A model generated the notes under the pieces. The model saw only the letters and a program-made list of their open reading frames with translations, had not been told where the DNA came from and made no database searches. Positions 1 through 9,458 of a DNA stretch of 40,243 bases are shown in pieces. A program made the position numbers and the translations under genes. The DNA comes from Aurantimonas coralicida (GTDB taxonomy: Bacteria > Pseudomonadota > Alphaproteobacteria > Rhizobiales > Rhizobiaceae). The stretch covers positions 1 through 40,243 of the forward strand of contig DRFF01000133.1 in assembly GCA_011050685.1 (NCBI GenBank), read 5' to 3'. Numbering within the stretch: the stretch's first letter is position 1; each line of letters opens with the position of its first letter.

Positions 1-19
1 AGATGTGTATAAGAGACAG
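1..19 (+). other. Residual Nextera/Tn5 mosaic-end adapter (synthetic)
   Basis: The first 19 bases, AGATGTGTATAAGAGACAG, are identical to the Tn5 transposase mosaic end used in Nextera libraries. On the minus strand it reads as the usual Nextera trimming sequence. Genomic sequence begins at base 20, in the middle of a coding region. It is a library artefact left on the contig end, not a biological transposon end. Confidence 0.97.
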
Positions 20-1588
20 GTTGTAGAGTATCTTGTAGGTGATGGTGGCGCCGGAGGCCGCCGCCGCCCGCAGTGCCAGGGCGCCGGAATGGTTGTAGGT
101 GCCGTCGCCGAGATTCTGGAAAACGTGGCCGCGGGTCGAGAAATGGTGCTCGCCGACCCAATTGGCGCCCTCGCCGCCCATCTGGGTGAAGCCTTCCGTC
201 GCGCGGTCCATCCACAGCGCCATGTAGCTGCAACCGATACCGGCATAGGCGCGCGATCCCTCCGGCACCCGCGTCGAGGTGTTATGCGGACAGCCGGCAC
301 AGAAATACGGCGTGCGGACGGCGATCTCGGACATTGTCCCGGACCTGGCCGTCAGGGTTTGAAGGCTTGCGACCCGCGCGACGAGTTGCTCCTGCGGCGT
401 GCGGGCGAGGATGCGACGGCCGATCGCGACGGCGATGTCGTTGGCGTCGAGCGACGCCTTCGGCGAGAACAGCGTCGCGCCCTGTTCGTCGACCTTGCCG
501 ACGATCGCGGGCGCATTGGCCGTGCCGTAGAGAATTTCCTTGATCTGCGGCTCGACCAGGCCGCGCTTTTCCTCGACCACGATCACCTGGTCGAGCCCGT
601 CGGCGAAGTGGCGGACGAAATCGGCGTCGAGCGGCCAGGGAACGCCGATCTTGCCGAGCCTGATGCCGAAATTCGCCGCCGCGACCTCGTCGATTCCCAG
701 GCTCGACAGCGCCTGCTCGACGTCGAGCCAGGATTTGCCCAGCGACAGAATGCCGATCTTCGGGCTCCGCCCCCCCGAGTGGGCGATCCGGTCGAGCCGG
801 TTGGCGGCAAGGAAAGCGCGCGCGGCCGGCAGCTTGAAGTCGTGCAGCAGCGCCTCCTGCTCCAGCGGGTGGGCTGCGCGGCGGATATTGAGACCGCCCG
901 GCGGCATGGCGAACTCGGGCAGGCTGACGGTGACACGCGCAGAATCGGAGCGCACCGTCGCGGTCGATTCGATGTTGTCCTTGACGCATTTCATCGCCGT
1001 CCACAGCCCCGAAAAGCGCGACAGGGCAAACGCGATCAGGCCGTAGTCGAGGATTTCCTGGACGCCGGCCGGATTGAAAATCGGGATCATCGCGTCGACG
1101 AAGGCGAATTCCGACTGATGCGCCGTGGTCGAGGATTCGCAGGTGTGATCGTCGCCCATCAACGCGAGCACGCCGCCGTTCCTCGACGTACCCGCCAGAT
1201 TGGCGTGGCGGAACGCATCGCCGGACCGGTCGACGCCCGGCCCCTTACCGTACCAGATGCCGAAAACGCCGTCGTGGCGACCCTCACCGCGGATTTCGGC
1301 CTGCTGCGTGCCCCATAGTGCCGTCGCTGCCAGATCCTCGTTCAAACCCGGCTCGAAGACGATCTTGTGCCGCTTGAGCAATGCTTTCGCCCGGGCGAAC
1401 TGCTGGTCGAGGCCGCCGAGCGGCGAACCCCGATAGCCGGTGACGTAGGCCGCCGTATCGAGCCCGGCGAGCCGGTCGCGCTCCGCCTGCATCAGCGCCA
1501 GACGCACGATCGCCTGCGTCCCGGACAGGAAAACGTTCGGAACGGTGAGATCATACTTGTCGTCGAGCGAAACCGAGCGGTCGATCAT
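20..1588 (-). CDS. Indolepyruvate ferredoxin oxidoreductase family protein, N-terminal 523 aa (truncated by contig end)
   Basis: This frame is open from the ATG at 1588 to the adapter boundary, giving 523 codons of a protein that is normally about 1,150-1,170 aa in the fused bacterial form. The family decarboxylates aryl-pyruvates or other 2-oxo acids oxidatively to acyl-CoA, using TPP and Fe-S clusters with ferredoxin as acceptor. Visible marks are the N-terminal pyrimidine-binding region (VTGYRGSPLGG, then WYGKGPGVDRSGDAFRHAN), the stretch FCAGCPHNTSTRVPEGS, and the TPP motif GDGTYNHSG just before the break at TYKILYN. The start follows a GGGAGGA about 11 nt upstream. The missing C-terminal half would carry the gamma-type and Fe-S domains. 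It is transcribed divergently from the TRAP permease genes. Family assignment is firm; the substrate is not known. Confidence 0.93.
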
Positions 1589-1805
1589 GGAGCGAATGTC
1601 CTCCCAAGGCGGATGCGAGACGCGCCTGCGGCGTCATCCAAGCGCTTTGTCTTCCTTACCGTTTTGAGGCGCGAGGGGGCCGACGTCAAAGGTTTTTCCT
1701 CACGTTCCCGTGACGAACCGGCCGGTGCGCGCAACGGTCCTACTCCTCGGCGCGGTGACCATGGCTGTCCGGTGGAGGTGAAGCGCGCCGCGACGCGGCT
1801 CGCGC

Positions 1806-1858
1806 CCTTGCACAAGGCCCCGAAATTACTTAACACGACCGACTTCCCGGCGCGGGAA
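1806..1858. promoter_or_regulatory. Two short palindromes in the divergent iorA-like/dctQ intergenic region
   Basis: The 402-bp gap 1589-1990 has no gene. It contains CCTTGCACAAGG at 1806-1817 (5-bp arms, 2-bp spacer) and TTCCCGGCGCGGGAA at 1844-1858 (6-bp arms, 3-bp spacer), about 130-185 bp upstream of the dctQ start. Their place between divergent genes suggests operator sites, but I recognise no regulator consensus. A TTGACG on the minus strand near 1682-1687 could be a -35 for the oxidoreductase gene; its -10 is not convincing. Confidence 0.3.
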
Positions 1859-1990
1859 TTGCTGGCACGAACTTGCGGATCGCGGCGCCATCGGCGCTGT
1901 CCGGAACGGGATGAAATGGCGTTCTTCGCCGCGTTCGACCCGCGAGCGCGACCGAAGCATCCGGGGGGCACCAGGGGAGGATCGTGCCGG

Positions 1991-2608
1991 ATGTCGGCTC
2001 TCATGGCTTTTTCGCGCGGCATCGACTGGCTGACGACCTTTCTTGGTCGCGCCGTCTCTTGGCTTATCCTCGTTGCGGTTCTCGTCAGCGCCGGCAACGC
2101 CGTCATGCGCAAGGCGTTCGACATGAGCTCCAACGCCTGGCTCGAACTGCAATGGTACCTGTTCGGGGCGGTTTTCCTCCTGGCCGCGGCCTGGACGCTC
2201 AAGGTCAACGAGCACGTGCGCATCGACGTCGTCGCGGCGCATCTGTCGAAACGCACGCGCGACTGGATCGATCTCGTCTGTCACGTCCTGTTCCTGCTGC
2301 CTTTCGCCGGGCTGATGGTCTACCTCGCCATTCCTTACGTCCAGCTCTCCTACCTCCAGCAGGAGGTATCGGCGAATGCCGGCGGGCTGATCATCTGGCC
2401 GGCCAAGGCGCTGATTCTTGCGGGCTTCATTCTCCTTCTCGCCCAAGCGCTCTCCGAGATCATCAAACGGATCGCCGTCCTTCGCGGCGTGATCGAGGAA
2501 CCTTCGCCACACCACGATCTACCGCCCGCTGTCGAGGACGTGCTCGAGATGGAAGACGACGGAATTCAGGCCGCTCGTGACGACCAGCGGGTGCGGCGCG
2601 ATGATTGA
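1991..2608 (+). CDS. dctQ: TRAP transporter small permease (DctQ family)
   Basis: Small membrane subunit of a tripartite ATP-independent periplasmic transporter, which uses an ion gradient to import solutes handed over by a periplasmic receptor. The 205-aa protein has four predicted membrane helices at about residues 16-38, 52-71, 92-115 and 133-155. It shows the family signature ELQWYLFG followed by NEHVRIDV at about 73-80. The start at 1991 is preceded by GGGGAGGA; longer upstream frames lack homologous sequence. Its 3' end overlaps dctM by 8 bp, so the two are translationally coupled. The receptors encoded convergently downstream are TakP-like, which suggests 2-oxo acids as cargo. Confidence 0.94.
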   Translation: MSALMAFSRGIDWLTTFLGRAVSWLILVAVLVSAGNAVMRKAFDMSSNAWLELQWYLFGAVFLLAAAWTLKVNEHVRIDVVAAHLSKRTRDWIDLVCHVLFLLPFAGLMVYLAIPYVQLSYLQQEVSANAGGLIIWPAKALILAGFILLLAQALSEIIKRIAVLRGVIEEPSPHHDLPPAVEDVLEMEDDGIQAARDDQRVRRDD

Positions 2609-4418
2609 GTTTCTCGCGCACAACCTCGCGCCGATCATGTTCGTCAGCGTCATGGCGATGCTGCTGCTCGGTTACCCGGTCGCCTTCACCCTCGCCGCTG
2701 GCGGCCTGTTCTACTTCGTCATCGGAGTCGAGTTCTCTGAACTGTCGCCGCAGATCACGCTGTTCTGGACTCTGCTCGGCGCGCAGCCGGATCGGGTCTT
2801 CGGGATCATGTCGAACGACACCCTTTTGGCCGTGCCGTTCTTCACCTTCATGGGATTGGTTCTCGAACGCTCGCGCATGGCCGAGGATCTGCTGGAGACG
2901 ATCGGGCAACTCTTCGGCCCGGTGCGCGGCGGCCTCGGTTACGCCGCGGTCCTCGTCGGCGCGCTGCTGGCCGCCACCACCGGCGTCGTCGCCGCCTCGG
3001 TCATCGCCATGGGGCTGATCTCGCTGCCGATCATGCTGCGTTACGGCTACGACCGGTCCTTCGCCACCGGGACGATCGCCGCCTCCGGCACGCTCGCGCA
3101 GATCGTGCCGCCGTCGCTGGTGCTCATCGTCATGGCCGACCAGCTCGGTCGCTCGGTCGGCGACATGTATGTCGGTGCGCTCTATCCGGCGCTGCTGATG
3201 ATCGGGCTGTATCTTCTCTACACATTCGCGGTGACGATCGTGCGGCCCGACGCAGCACCGGCACTACCGCCCGAGGCGCGCACACTCGGCGGCGGCGTCT
3301 GGTCGCTGATCGCCATTCTGCTCGCGGCGGTCATCATTACCGTCGTGACCTGGTACACGGTCTTCGCCGGTTTTCGCGACGAAGTCCGCGATGTCTGGGC
3401 GATGACGACGGGTGTCGGCGTCGCCTACGCCGTCGCGCTGTTGAACCGCGCTTTCGGCCTCGGCCTGTTGTCGCGGCTGGCCCAGCAGGTGGTCATCGTG
3501 CTGATTCCGCCGCTGGCGCTGATCTTTCTCGTTCTTGGCACCATCTTTCTCGGCATCGCCACCCCGACCGAGGGCGGCGCGATGGGCGCGACCGGCGCAC
3601 TGGCCATGGCTTTTAGCAAGGGTCGGCTCACGCTCAAGGTTCTGACGCAGGCACTGGAGTCCACGGCCAAGCTATCCGCATTCGTCCTCTTCATCCTGAT
3701 CGGGGCGCGCGTCTTCGGCCTGACCTTTTACGGCATCAACGGCAATATCTGGATCGAGGAGTTGCTGCTGGCGATCCCCGGCGACGAATACGGATTTCTG
3801 ATCGCCGTTTCGATCCTCATCTTCATTCTCGGCTGCTTCCTCGATTTCTTCGAGATCGCCTTCATCCTGATCCCCTTGCTCGCTCCCGTCGCGGAGACGC
3901 TCGGCATCGACCTGATCTGGTTCGGCGTGCTGATCGGCATCAACCTGCAGACCTCCTTCCTGACGCCGCCCTTCGGCTTCTCGCTGTTCTATCTGCGCTC
4001 GATCGCGCCATCCGGCGCATGGTTCGACAAGGTCTCCGGCCGCACTATCGACGGAGTGAGTACCCCGGCGATCTACAAGGGGGCGTTGCCGTTCATCCTC
4101 ATCAACGCGCTGATGATTGCCATCGTCATGGCGTTTCCGGGGTTGGTCACGCGGTACAAGGGAGACATCAGGCCGCCGATGGACCCGGCGGAATTCCGCC
4201 TGCAAATTCCCACCTTCGGCGGCGAAGGAGGCATGAGTCTGCCGCCGCTCGGCGGCAACTCGGGGACGGGCCAGCCCAACGATGCGTTCGGCCTGCCGCC
4301 GCTCGGATTGCCTGGCACCGTCCCAGGAGCAGCGCCGGCGCCCGACGCGACCGCCCCCGCGCCGCCGACCGAAGGAAGCGCACCTGTCGATCTGTCGCAG
4401 CCGCCGGCGTTCCAATAG
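2601..4418 (+). CDS. dctM: TRAP transporter large permease (DctM family)
   Basis: Large, ion-coupled subunit of the TRAP transporter, 605 aa from the ATG at 2601 (MIEFLAHNLAPIM). This start lies within the last codons of dctQ, in an ATGATTGA overlap. Many hydrophobic helices run to about residue 525, with DctM motifs such as LGIATPTEGGAMGA and the late segment NLQTSFLTPPFGF. The protein is longer than common DctM proteins (about 430 aa) because of an internal insertion with extra helices near 195-290 and a soluble C-terminal tail of about 80 residues. That tail is rich in Pro, Gly and Ala and carries repeated LPPLG motifs. It ends 90 bp before the convergent receptor gene, with a shared hairpin between. 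Confidence 0.94.
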   Translation: MIEFLAHNLAPIMFVSVMAMLLLGYPVAFTLAAGGLFYFVIGVEFSELSPQITLFWTLLGAQPDRVFGIMSNDTLLAVPFFTFMGLVLERSRMAEDLLETIGQLFGPVRGGLGYAAVLVGALLAATTGVVAASVIAMGLISLPIMLRYGYDRSFATGTIAASGTLAQIVPPSLVLIVMADQLGRSVGDMYVGALYPALLMIGLYLLYTFAVTIVRPDAAPALPPEARTLGGGVWSLIAILLAAVIITVVTWYTVFAGFRDEVRDVWAMTTGVGVAYAVALLNRAFGLGLLSRLAQQVVIVLIPPLALIFLVLGTIFLGIATPTEGGAMGATGALAMAFSKGRLTLKVLTQALESTAKLSAFVLFILIGARVFGLTFYGINGNIWIEELLLAIPGDEYGFLIAVSILIFILGCFLDFFEIAFILIPLLAPVAETLGIDLIWFGVLIGINLQTSFLTPPFGFSLFYLRSIAPSGAWFDKVSGRTIDGVSTPAIYKGALPFILINALMIAIVMAFPGLVTRYKGDIRPPMDPAEFRLQIPTFGGEGGMSLPPLGGNSGTGQPNDAFGLPPLGLPGTVPGAAPAPDATAPAPPTEGSAPVDLSQPPAFQ

Positions 4419-4446
4419 GTCCGCCGGCCGGACAGCGGACAAGGAA

Positions 4447-4478
4447 AAGGCCCGGGACGGTTTGTCGTCCCGGGCCTT
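4447..4478. terminator. Terminator hairpin between convergent dctM and TRAP receptor gene
   Basis: A perfect 13-bp stem (AAGGCCCGGGACG at 4447-4459 paired with 4466-4478) has a 6-nt loop. Read on the minus strand the stem is followed by a short T run (CCTTTTCC), so it mainly fits intrinsic termination of the receptor gene and probably also stops dctM transcripts. Confidence 0.85.
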
Positions 4479-4507
4479 GAGGGTTGCGCCCCAGATGCGT
4501 CGCCCTA

Positions 4508-5626
4508 TCAGAGCGCGCCCTCGCGCTGCTTGATCATCATGAAAGTGTCGAACGTGTACTCCGAAAGCTGCGCCCACAGATAGGCGTCCTGCTTGAAGGC
4601 GTTCTGGCTTTCCAGCAACGTCCGATAGTCCTCGTTCGATGCCGAGATCTCGTCATGGACCTCTTTCGCCGCCTCGAAGCTCGCGTTCATGATGTCCTGG
4701 CTGAACGGCCGCAATTGCGCGCCCTCGGCGACGAGCCGCCGGAGCGCGGCGGGATTGCGATAATCGTATGAAGCGAGCATCGATGCATTGATCGCTTGGC
4801 AGGCCGATTCGAGCATCGCCTGGTACGCCTTCGGCAGCGCGTTCCACTGTTCGAGGTTGAACATCATGTGAAGTGCCGCGCCGCCCTCCCACCAGGCCGG
4901 GTAATAATAATACTCGGCCACCTTGTAAAAGCCGAGCCGCTCGTCGTCATAGGGGCCGACGAACTCGACCGCGTCGAGGGTGCCGCGCTCCAGCGCCGTA
5001 TAGATGTCGCCGGCCGGGATCTGCTGCGGAACCACGCCGAGTTTTTCCACGACCTTGCCGGCAAGACCGGCGATCCGCAGCTTCAGCCCCTTCAGATCGT
5101 CGAGCGTGTTGATTTCCTTGCGGTACCAGCCGCCCATCTGGGCACCGGTGTTGCCTGCCGGCAAGGCGTAAACGCCAGACTTGGCATAGAATTCGTTCAA
5201 CATGTCGTTGCCGCCGCCCTCGTAGAACCAGGCGTTGAGCTGGCGGGCGTTGAGGCCGAACGGCACGGCGGTGCCGAAGGCGAAGGCCGGGTTTTTGCCG
5301 ACATAATAATAGGAGGCGGTGTGGCCCATCTGGACGGTGCCGTTTTCCACCGCGTCGAGCACCTGCCCGCCCGGAACGATCTCGCCGGCCGCGAACAATT
5401 GGATGTCGAACTGGCCGTCGCTCGCCTCTTTCACATAGCGCACCAGCAATTCCGAGGCGCCGAAGATGGTGTCGACGGACTTGGGAAACGATGAGATGCA
5501 GCGCCAGTTGACCTTGGTCTTTTCCTGAGCGATGGCCGGCGCGGCCAGAGTGGCCGCTCCCGCACCAATTGCGCCGGCACCCAATGCGCCCTTGGCGGCG
5601 CCGCCTATGAATGCGCGTCTGTCCAT
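4508..5626 (-). CDS. TRAP transporter substrate-binding protein, TakP-like paralogue 1
   Basis: Periplasmic solute receptor of 372 aa. The start at 5626 follows GGGAGAC and gives MDRRAFIGGAAKG, a twin-arginine-type signal ending near AIAQ (residue 34). The whole protein aligns with Rhodobacter TakP, a 2-oxo-acid receptor (recalled, not searched). The pocket positions known from TakP are Q163 (in [10 protein letters not shown]), R184 (in LKLRIAG) and E221. The next residue, Trp in TakP and in the neighbouring paralogue, is Phe (F222), and the W of SYYYWGK is Val (SYYYVGK, residue 109). This copy may therefore bind a different or larger acid. It has its own upstream gap after a strong terminator, so it is probably transcribed on its own. 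Confidence 0.92.
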   Translation of the reverse strand: MDRRAFIGGAAKGALGAGAIGAGAATLAAPAIAQEKTKVNWRCISSFPKSVDTIFGASELLVRYVKEASDGQFDIQLFAAGEIVPGGQVLDAVENGTVQMGHTASYYYVGKNPAFAFGTAVPFGLNARQLNAWFYEGGGNDMLNEFYAKSGVYALPAGNTGAQMGGWYRKEINTLDDLKGLKLRIAGLAGKVVEKLGVVPQQIPAGDIYTALERGTLDAVEFVGPYDDERLGFYKVAEYYYYPAWWEGGAALHMMFNLEQWNALPKAYQAMLESACQAINASMLASYDYRNPAALRRLVAEGAQLRPFSQDIMNASFEAAKEVHDEISASNEDYRTLLESQNAFKQDAYLWAQLSEYTFDTFMMIKQREGAL

Positions 5627-5768
5627 GGATGTCTCCCGAAAATGTAAGCACCGCCTCGCAGTCGGCAGGCGTCCTTGTGGGTCAGATTTTCCCGCCCCGT
5701 CCCGTGGAACCGTAAGCATCAGTGACGGAAGTGCAAGACAGTCTCTCGCACCGCCACCCCTTCTTCAA

Positions 5769-5800
5769 CAAAAAATCCCGAGGCGTCGCCGCCCCGGGAT
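5769..5800 (-). terminator. Rho-independent terminator of TakP-like paralogue 2
   Basis: On the minus strand an 11-bp stem with one mismatch (5790-5800 with 5775-5785, loop 5786-5789) is followed at once by TTTTTTG. It lies just downstream of the stop of the receptor gene at 5828 and separates the two receptor genes transcriptionally. Confidence 0.88.
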
Positions 5801-5827
5801 CAATGCTCGCCGATAACGATTGGGCGG

Positions 5828-7018
<1,191 letters not shown>

Positions 7019-7078
7019 CTAGAACATCCGACCTTTCAGGTAAAGAAAACTTGGCGTGCAATGTAAATCGAAATAATT

Positions 7079-7091
7079 ACTTATAATAAGT
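7079..7091. promoter_or_regulatory. 13-bp palindrome in AT-rich divergent promoter region
   Basis: ACTTATAATAAGT is a perfect 6-1-6 palindrome in an AT-rich patch (about 7035-7105) of an otherwise GC-rich window. It sits between the divergent TakP-like gene (-) and the amidotransferase gene (+); this 280-bp gap has no other feature. A plausible plus-strand sigma70 promoter is TTGGCG (7051-7056), 17 nt, TAATTA (7074-7079), which the palindrome overlaps, as a repressor site would. The regulator is unknown. Confidence 0.4.
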
Positions 7092-7214
7092 CAGATGTAC
7101 GATGAATTTTGCGTTCAGCTGCTCCACAGGCCAGCCTTGGCATAGCGGATCGACAATCGCGCGGCGGCTTCCTACATCGGCACCGCCAAGACACATCGAA
7201 GAAAGCAGCCGTTC

Positions 7215-7976
7215 ATGTCCGCCGCTCCGATCCTCGTCGCCGTCCCCGCCGACGTCCGCGACTTCGACAATTATCGCTGGCACGCGACGCCGGACACCTA
7301 TCTGAAGGCGCTGACCCGTGTTGCCGAAGCTCTGCCGATCATTGTGCCGGCGCTGGCGAGCGAGTTCGAGGTCGCGGCACTGCTCGACCGCGTGGATGGC
7401 CTGATGCTGACAGGCTCGGCGTCAAACGTACATCCGGATCGTTACGGCGTGCCGCCGAGCCAGGCGCACGAACCCTTCGATCCGGATCGCGACCGGCTGA
7501 CCGAGGCGCTGATCCGCGGCGCGATCGACAAGGGGGTGCCGCTGCTCTGCATCTGTCGCGGGCATCAGGAACTCAATGTCGCGCTCGGCGGAACCCTGGC
7601 CACGGAAATCCAGGAGATCGAAGGCCGCATGGATCACCGGGCCATACCGAACAAGGAACAGCGCGAACGCTTCGCCATCCGTCATCCGGTCGCGGTAACG
7701 CCCGGCGGATTGCTTGCCAGCATTGTCGGAAAGCCCGAAATTCAGGTGAATTCGGTGCATCGTCAGGCGATCGACCGTCTTGCCGACGGCCTGACCGTCG
7801 AGGCGACGGCGTCCGACGGGACGGTCGAGGCCGTCTCCGTCCAACGAGCCCGCGCCTTCGCGCTCGGGGTCCAATGGCATCCCGAATATTGGGCCGAGAC
7901 CGACAAGGCCTCTGCCGCGATTTTCAAGGCCTTCGGCGACGCCTGCCGGGATTATGCTGCCGGCCGGGGCAGATAG
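7215..7976 (+). CDS. Class I glutamine amidotransferase-like protein, gamma-glutamyl-GABA hydrolase (PuuD) family
   Basis: Cytoplasmic hydrolase of 253 aa from peptidase family C26. PuuD-type members split gamma-glutamyl-GABA in putrescine breakdown; other members act on other gamma-glutamyl amides. The nucleophile is C114 in the elbow LCICRGHQE, and the His-Glu pair is H222/E224 in VQWHPEYW, so the triad is intact. The N-terminal region LTGSASNVHPDRYG matches the family. Length is normal for PuuD (about 250 aa). No other puu gene is adjacent, although an ornithine decarboxylase lies 5 kb downstream. The upstream ribosome site is weak (GAAAGCAGC), so the start is probable rather than certain. 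Confidence 0.88.
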   Translation: MSAAPILVAVPADVRDFDNYRWHATPDTYLKALTRVAEALPIIVPALASEFEVAALLDRVDGLMLTGSASNVHPDRYGVPPSQAHEPFDPDRDRLTEALIRGAIDKGVPLLCICRGHQELNVALGGTLATEIQEIEGRMDHRAIPNKEQRERFAIRHPVAVTPGGLLASIVGKPEIQVNSVHRQAIDRLADGLTVEATASDGTVEAVSVQRARAFALGVQWHPEYWAETDKASAAIFKAFGDACRDYAAGRGR

Positions 7977-8143
7977 CCGAACATCGCCAAGGCCGGTGGC
8001 ACAGACCTTCGCGCGCTACGGTGAAAGCGGATCGCCCCGGTCCGATTGCATCGACACGATCGGCTCCGGCGTTCGCACGAGAGGGACGCGTCGGGGTCGG
8101 GGGCGAAACGTCGCCTCGTCCGGCCCAATCCAAACCGCCTGTG

Positions 8144-9232
8144 TCAGCCTGGGCACGCCCGCCGAAAGCCCCGGCGATCGGTTCCCATCAGCCTGATCGG
8201 GGCAGCGGCTCCAGGCAGTGGCGCGCGATCCTCGACCGTTTGCATCATGGCCGGGTCGAACATGCGGAACGTGTTTCGGCCCGCGGCCTTGGCGGCGTAG
8301 AGGGCGGCGTCGGCATGGATGAACAGCTCGGACGGCGTCCATGCATCGACGCGGGCGATGCCGACCGAGGCGCCGAGTTCGAGCGAATGGCCGCAACGAT
8401 CGACAGGCCTGCTGAGAGCCGCCACAATGATCCCGGCGAGTTCCTCGATTGCGCGCTGATCGAGATCGGCCCCGAGCAGGACCCCGAACTCATCACCGCC
8501 GATCCGTGCAACAAGCTCTGCCTCGCGACAGGCTTTCCCAAGCCGCTGAGCGACCTCCTTCAGGCACTGGTCGCCGAGCGCATGACCATAGGTGTCATTG
8601 ACCTGCTTGAACCCGTCAAGGTCGACCAGCATGAGCGCACCGATCGGATTACGGTCGGCGTCGCCCCCGGAGAGATCTGAAAGCCTGGACTGGAACTGGC
8701 TCCGGTTACGCAGCCCGGTCATCACGTCGAACTCAGCCAGATACCGCATCTGGTCCGAAATGATTTTCTCTTCGGTGATATCCTGCTTCATCCCGAAGAT
8801 GCGGACGGCGACGCCGTCGTCGTCGCACTCGACGGTGGCGGTGATCCGAATCCAGCGAAGCCGACCTTTCATCGTGGTGATCTCTGCGTCGAGACTGAAG
8901 CCGCTGCGCTCTTCGAGCGCCCTGCACCGCAACATCTCGAGCGTCTTGCGCGAACCCTGGGGATAACATTCCAGGATCTCGGTCCGATCCAGCGCCGATC
9001 CGCGTGGAAGCTCGAAGATGTCGTAGACGACATCCGTCCACACCAACGTCTGGTCGTCAAGGTTGCATTCCCAGACACCGATGCGGGCGGCGGCGGAGGC
9101 CCGCTCGAAGATTTTCCGGCTATGCGCAAGGGCAGCAGTCTGCTGTTCGATCAGCAATGCCTGGGCATCCAGCTTGGCCTGCTGGCGCGCGATAATGACC
9201 TCATCGCGCCGACGGACCGAAATCGACGTCAT
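8144..9232 (-). CDS. PAS-GGDEF diguanylate cyclase
   Basis: Soluble 362-aa protein that should make cyclic di-GMP from two GTP. An N-terminal coiled coil (about residues 10-42) is followed by a PAS fold (about 43-155, ending in FGMKQDITEEK) and a GGDEF domain (about 165-325). The active-site signature IGGDEF is intact at 244-249, with MLVDLDGFKQVNDTYGH upstream. The allosteric I-site position, normally RxxD five residues before GGDEF, reads REAE (236-239), so product inhibition may be weakened. No EAL domain and no membrane segment are present. A 30-codon tail after the domain (about 328-362) looks unstructured. It converges with the amidotransferase gene. Confidence 0.93.
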   Translation of the reverse strand: MTSISVRRRDEVIIARQQAKLDAQALLIEQQTAALAHSRKIFERASAAARIGVWECNLDDQTLVWTDVVYDIFELPRGSALDRTEILECYPQGSRKTLEMLRCRALEERSGFSLDAEITTMKGRLRWIRITATVECDDDGVAVRIFGMKQDITEEKIISDQMRYLAEFDVMTGLRNRSQFQSRLSDLSGGDADRNPIGALMLVDLDGFKQVNDTYGHALGDQCLKEVAQRLGKACREAELVARIGGDEFGVLLGADLDQRAIEELAGIIVAALSRPVDRCGHSLELGASVGIARVDAWTPSELFIHADAALYAAKAAGRNTFRMFDPAMMQTVEDRAPLPGAAAPIRLMGTDRRGFRRACPG

Positions 9233-9458
9233 TTCGCCTGCCAGTGGAACCTATGGACACCCGAGCCGCGCGGCAGACTCGATCCCGCGGCAACTTTCTG
9301 GATTCTGACGGCATAGGGCATATTCGAGCTTGAGAGCCTCCGGTGGCATCCTGCTTCCGAAGGGTAAGACAGAGTCGGTTAAGACTTTCTATCGCCCGTA
9401 TGAATCAACCCGCCGGCGGGTCGAAAACGACCGCCGTACCGGCCATCTCTCTTCATGC

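Noticed and set aside
5-1318. Long open frame on the plus strand opposite the oxidoreductase gene
   Set aside because: Arg/Gly/Asp-rich composition typical of antisense frames in GC-rich DNA; the minus strand encodes a clear TPP enzyme throughout.
9229-9321. 30-codon minus-strand frame ending in ATGA overlap with the diguanylate cyclase start
   Set aside because: No ribosome site within normal distance and no recognisable peptide; an overlap of this kind is frequent by chance.
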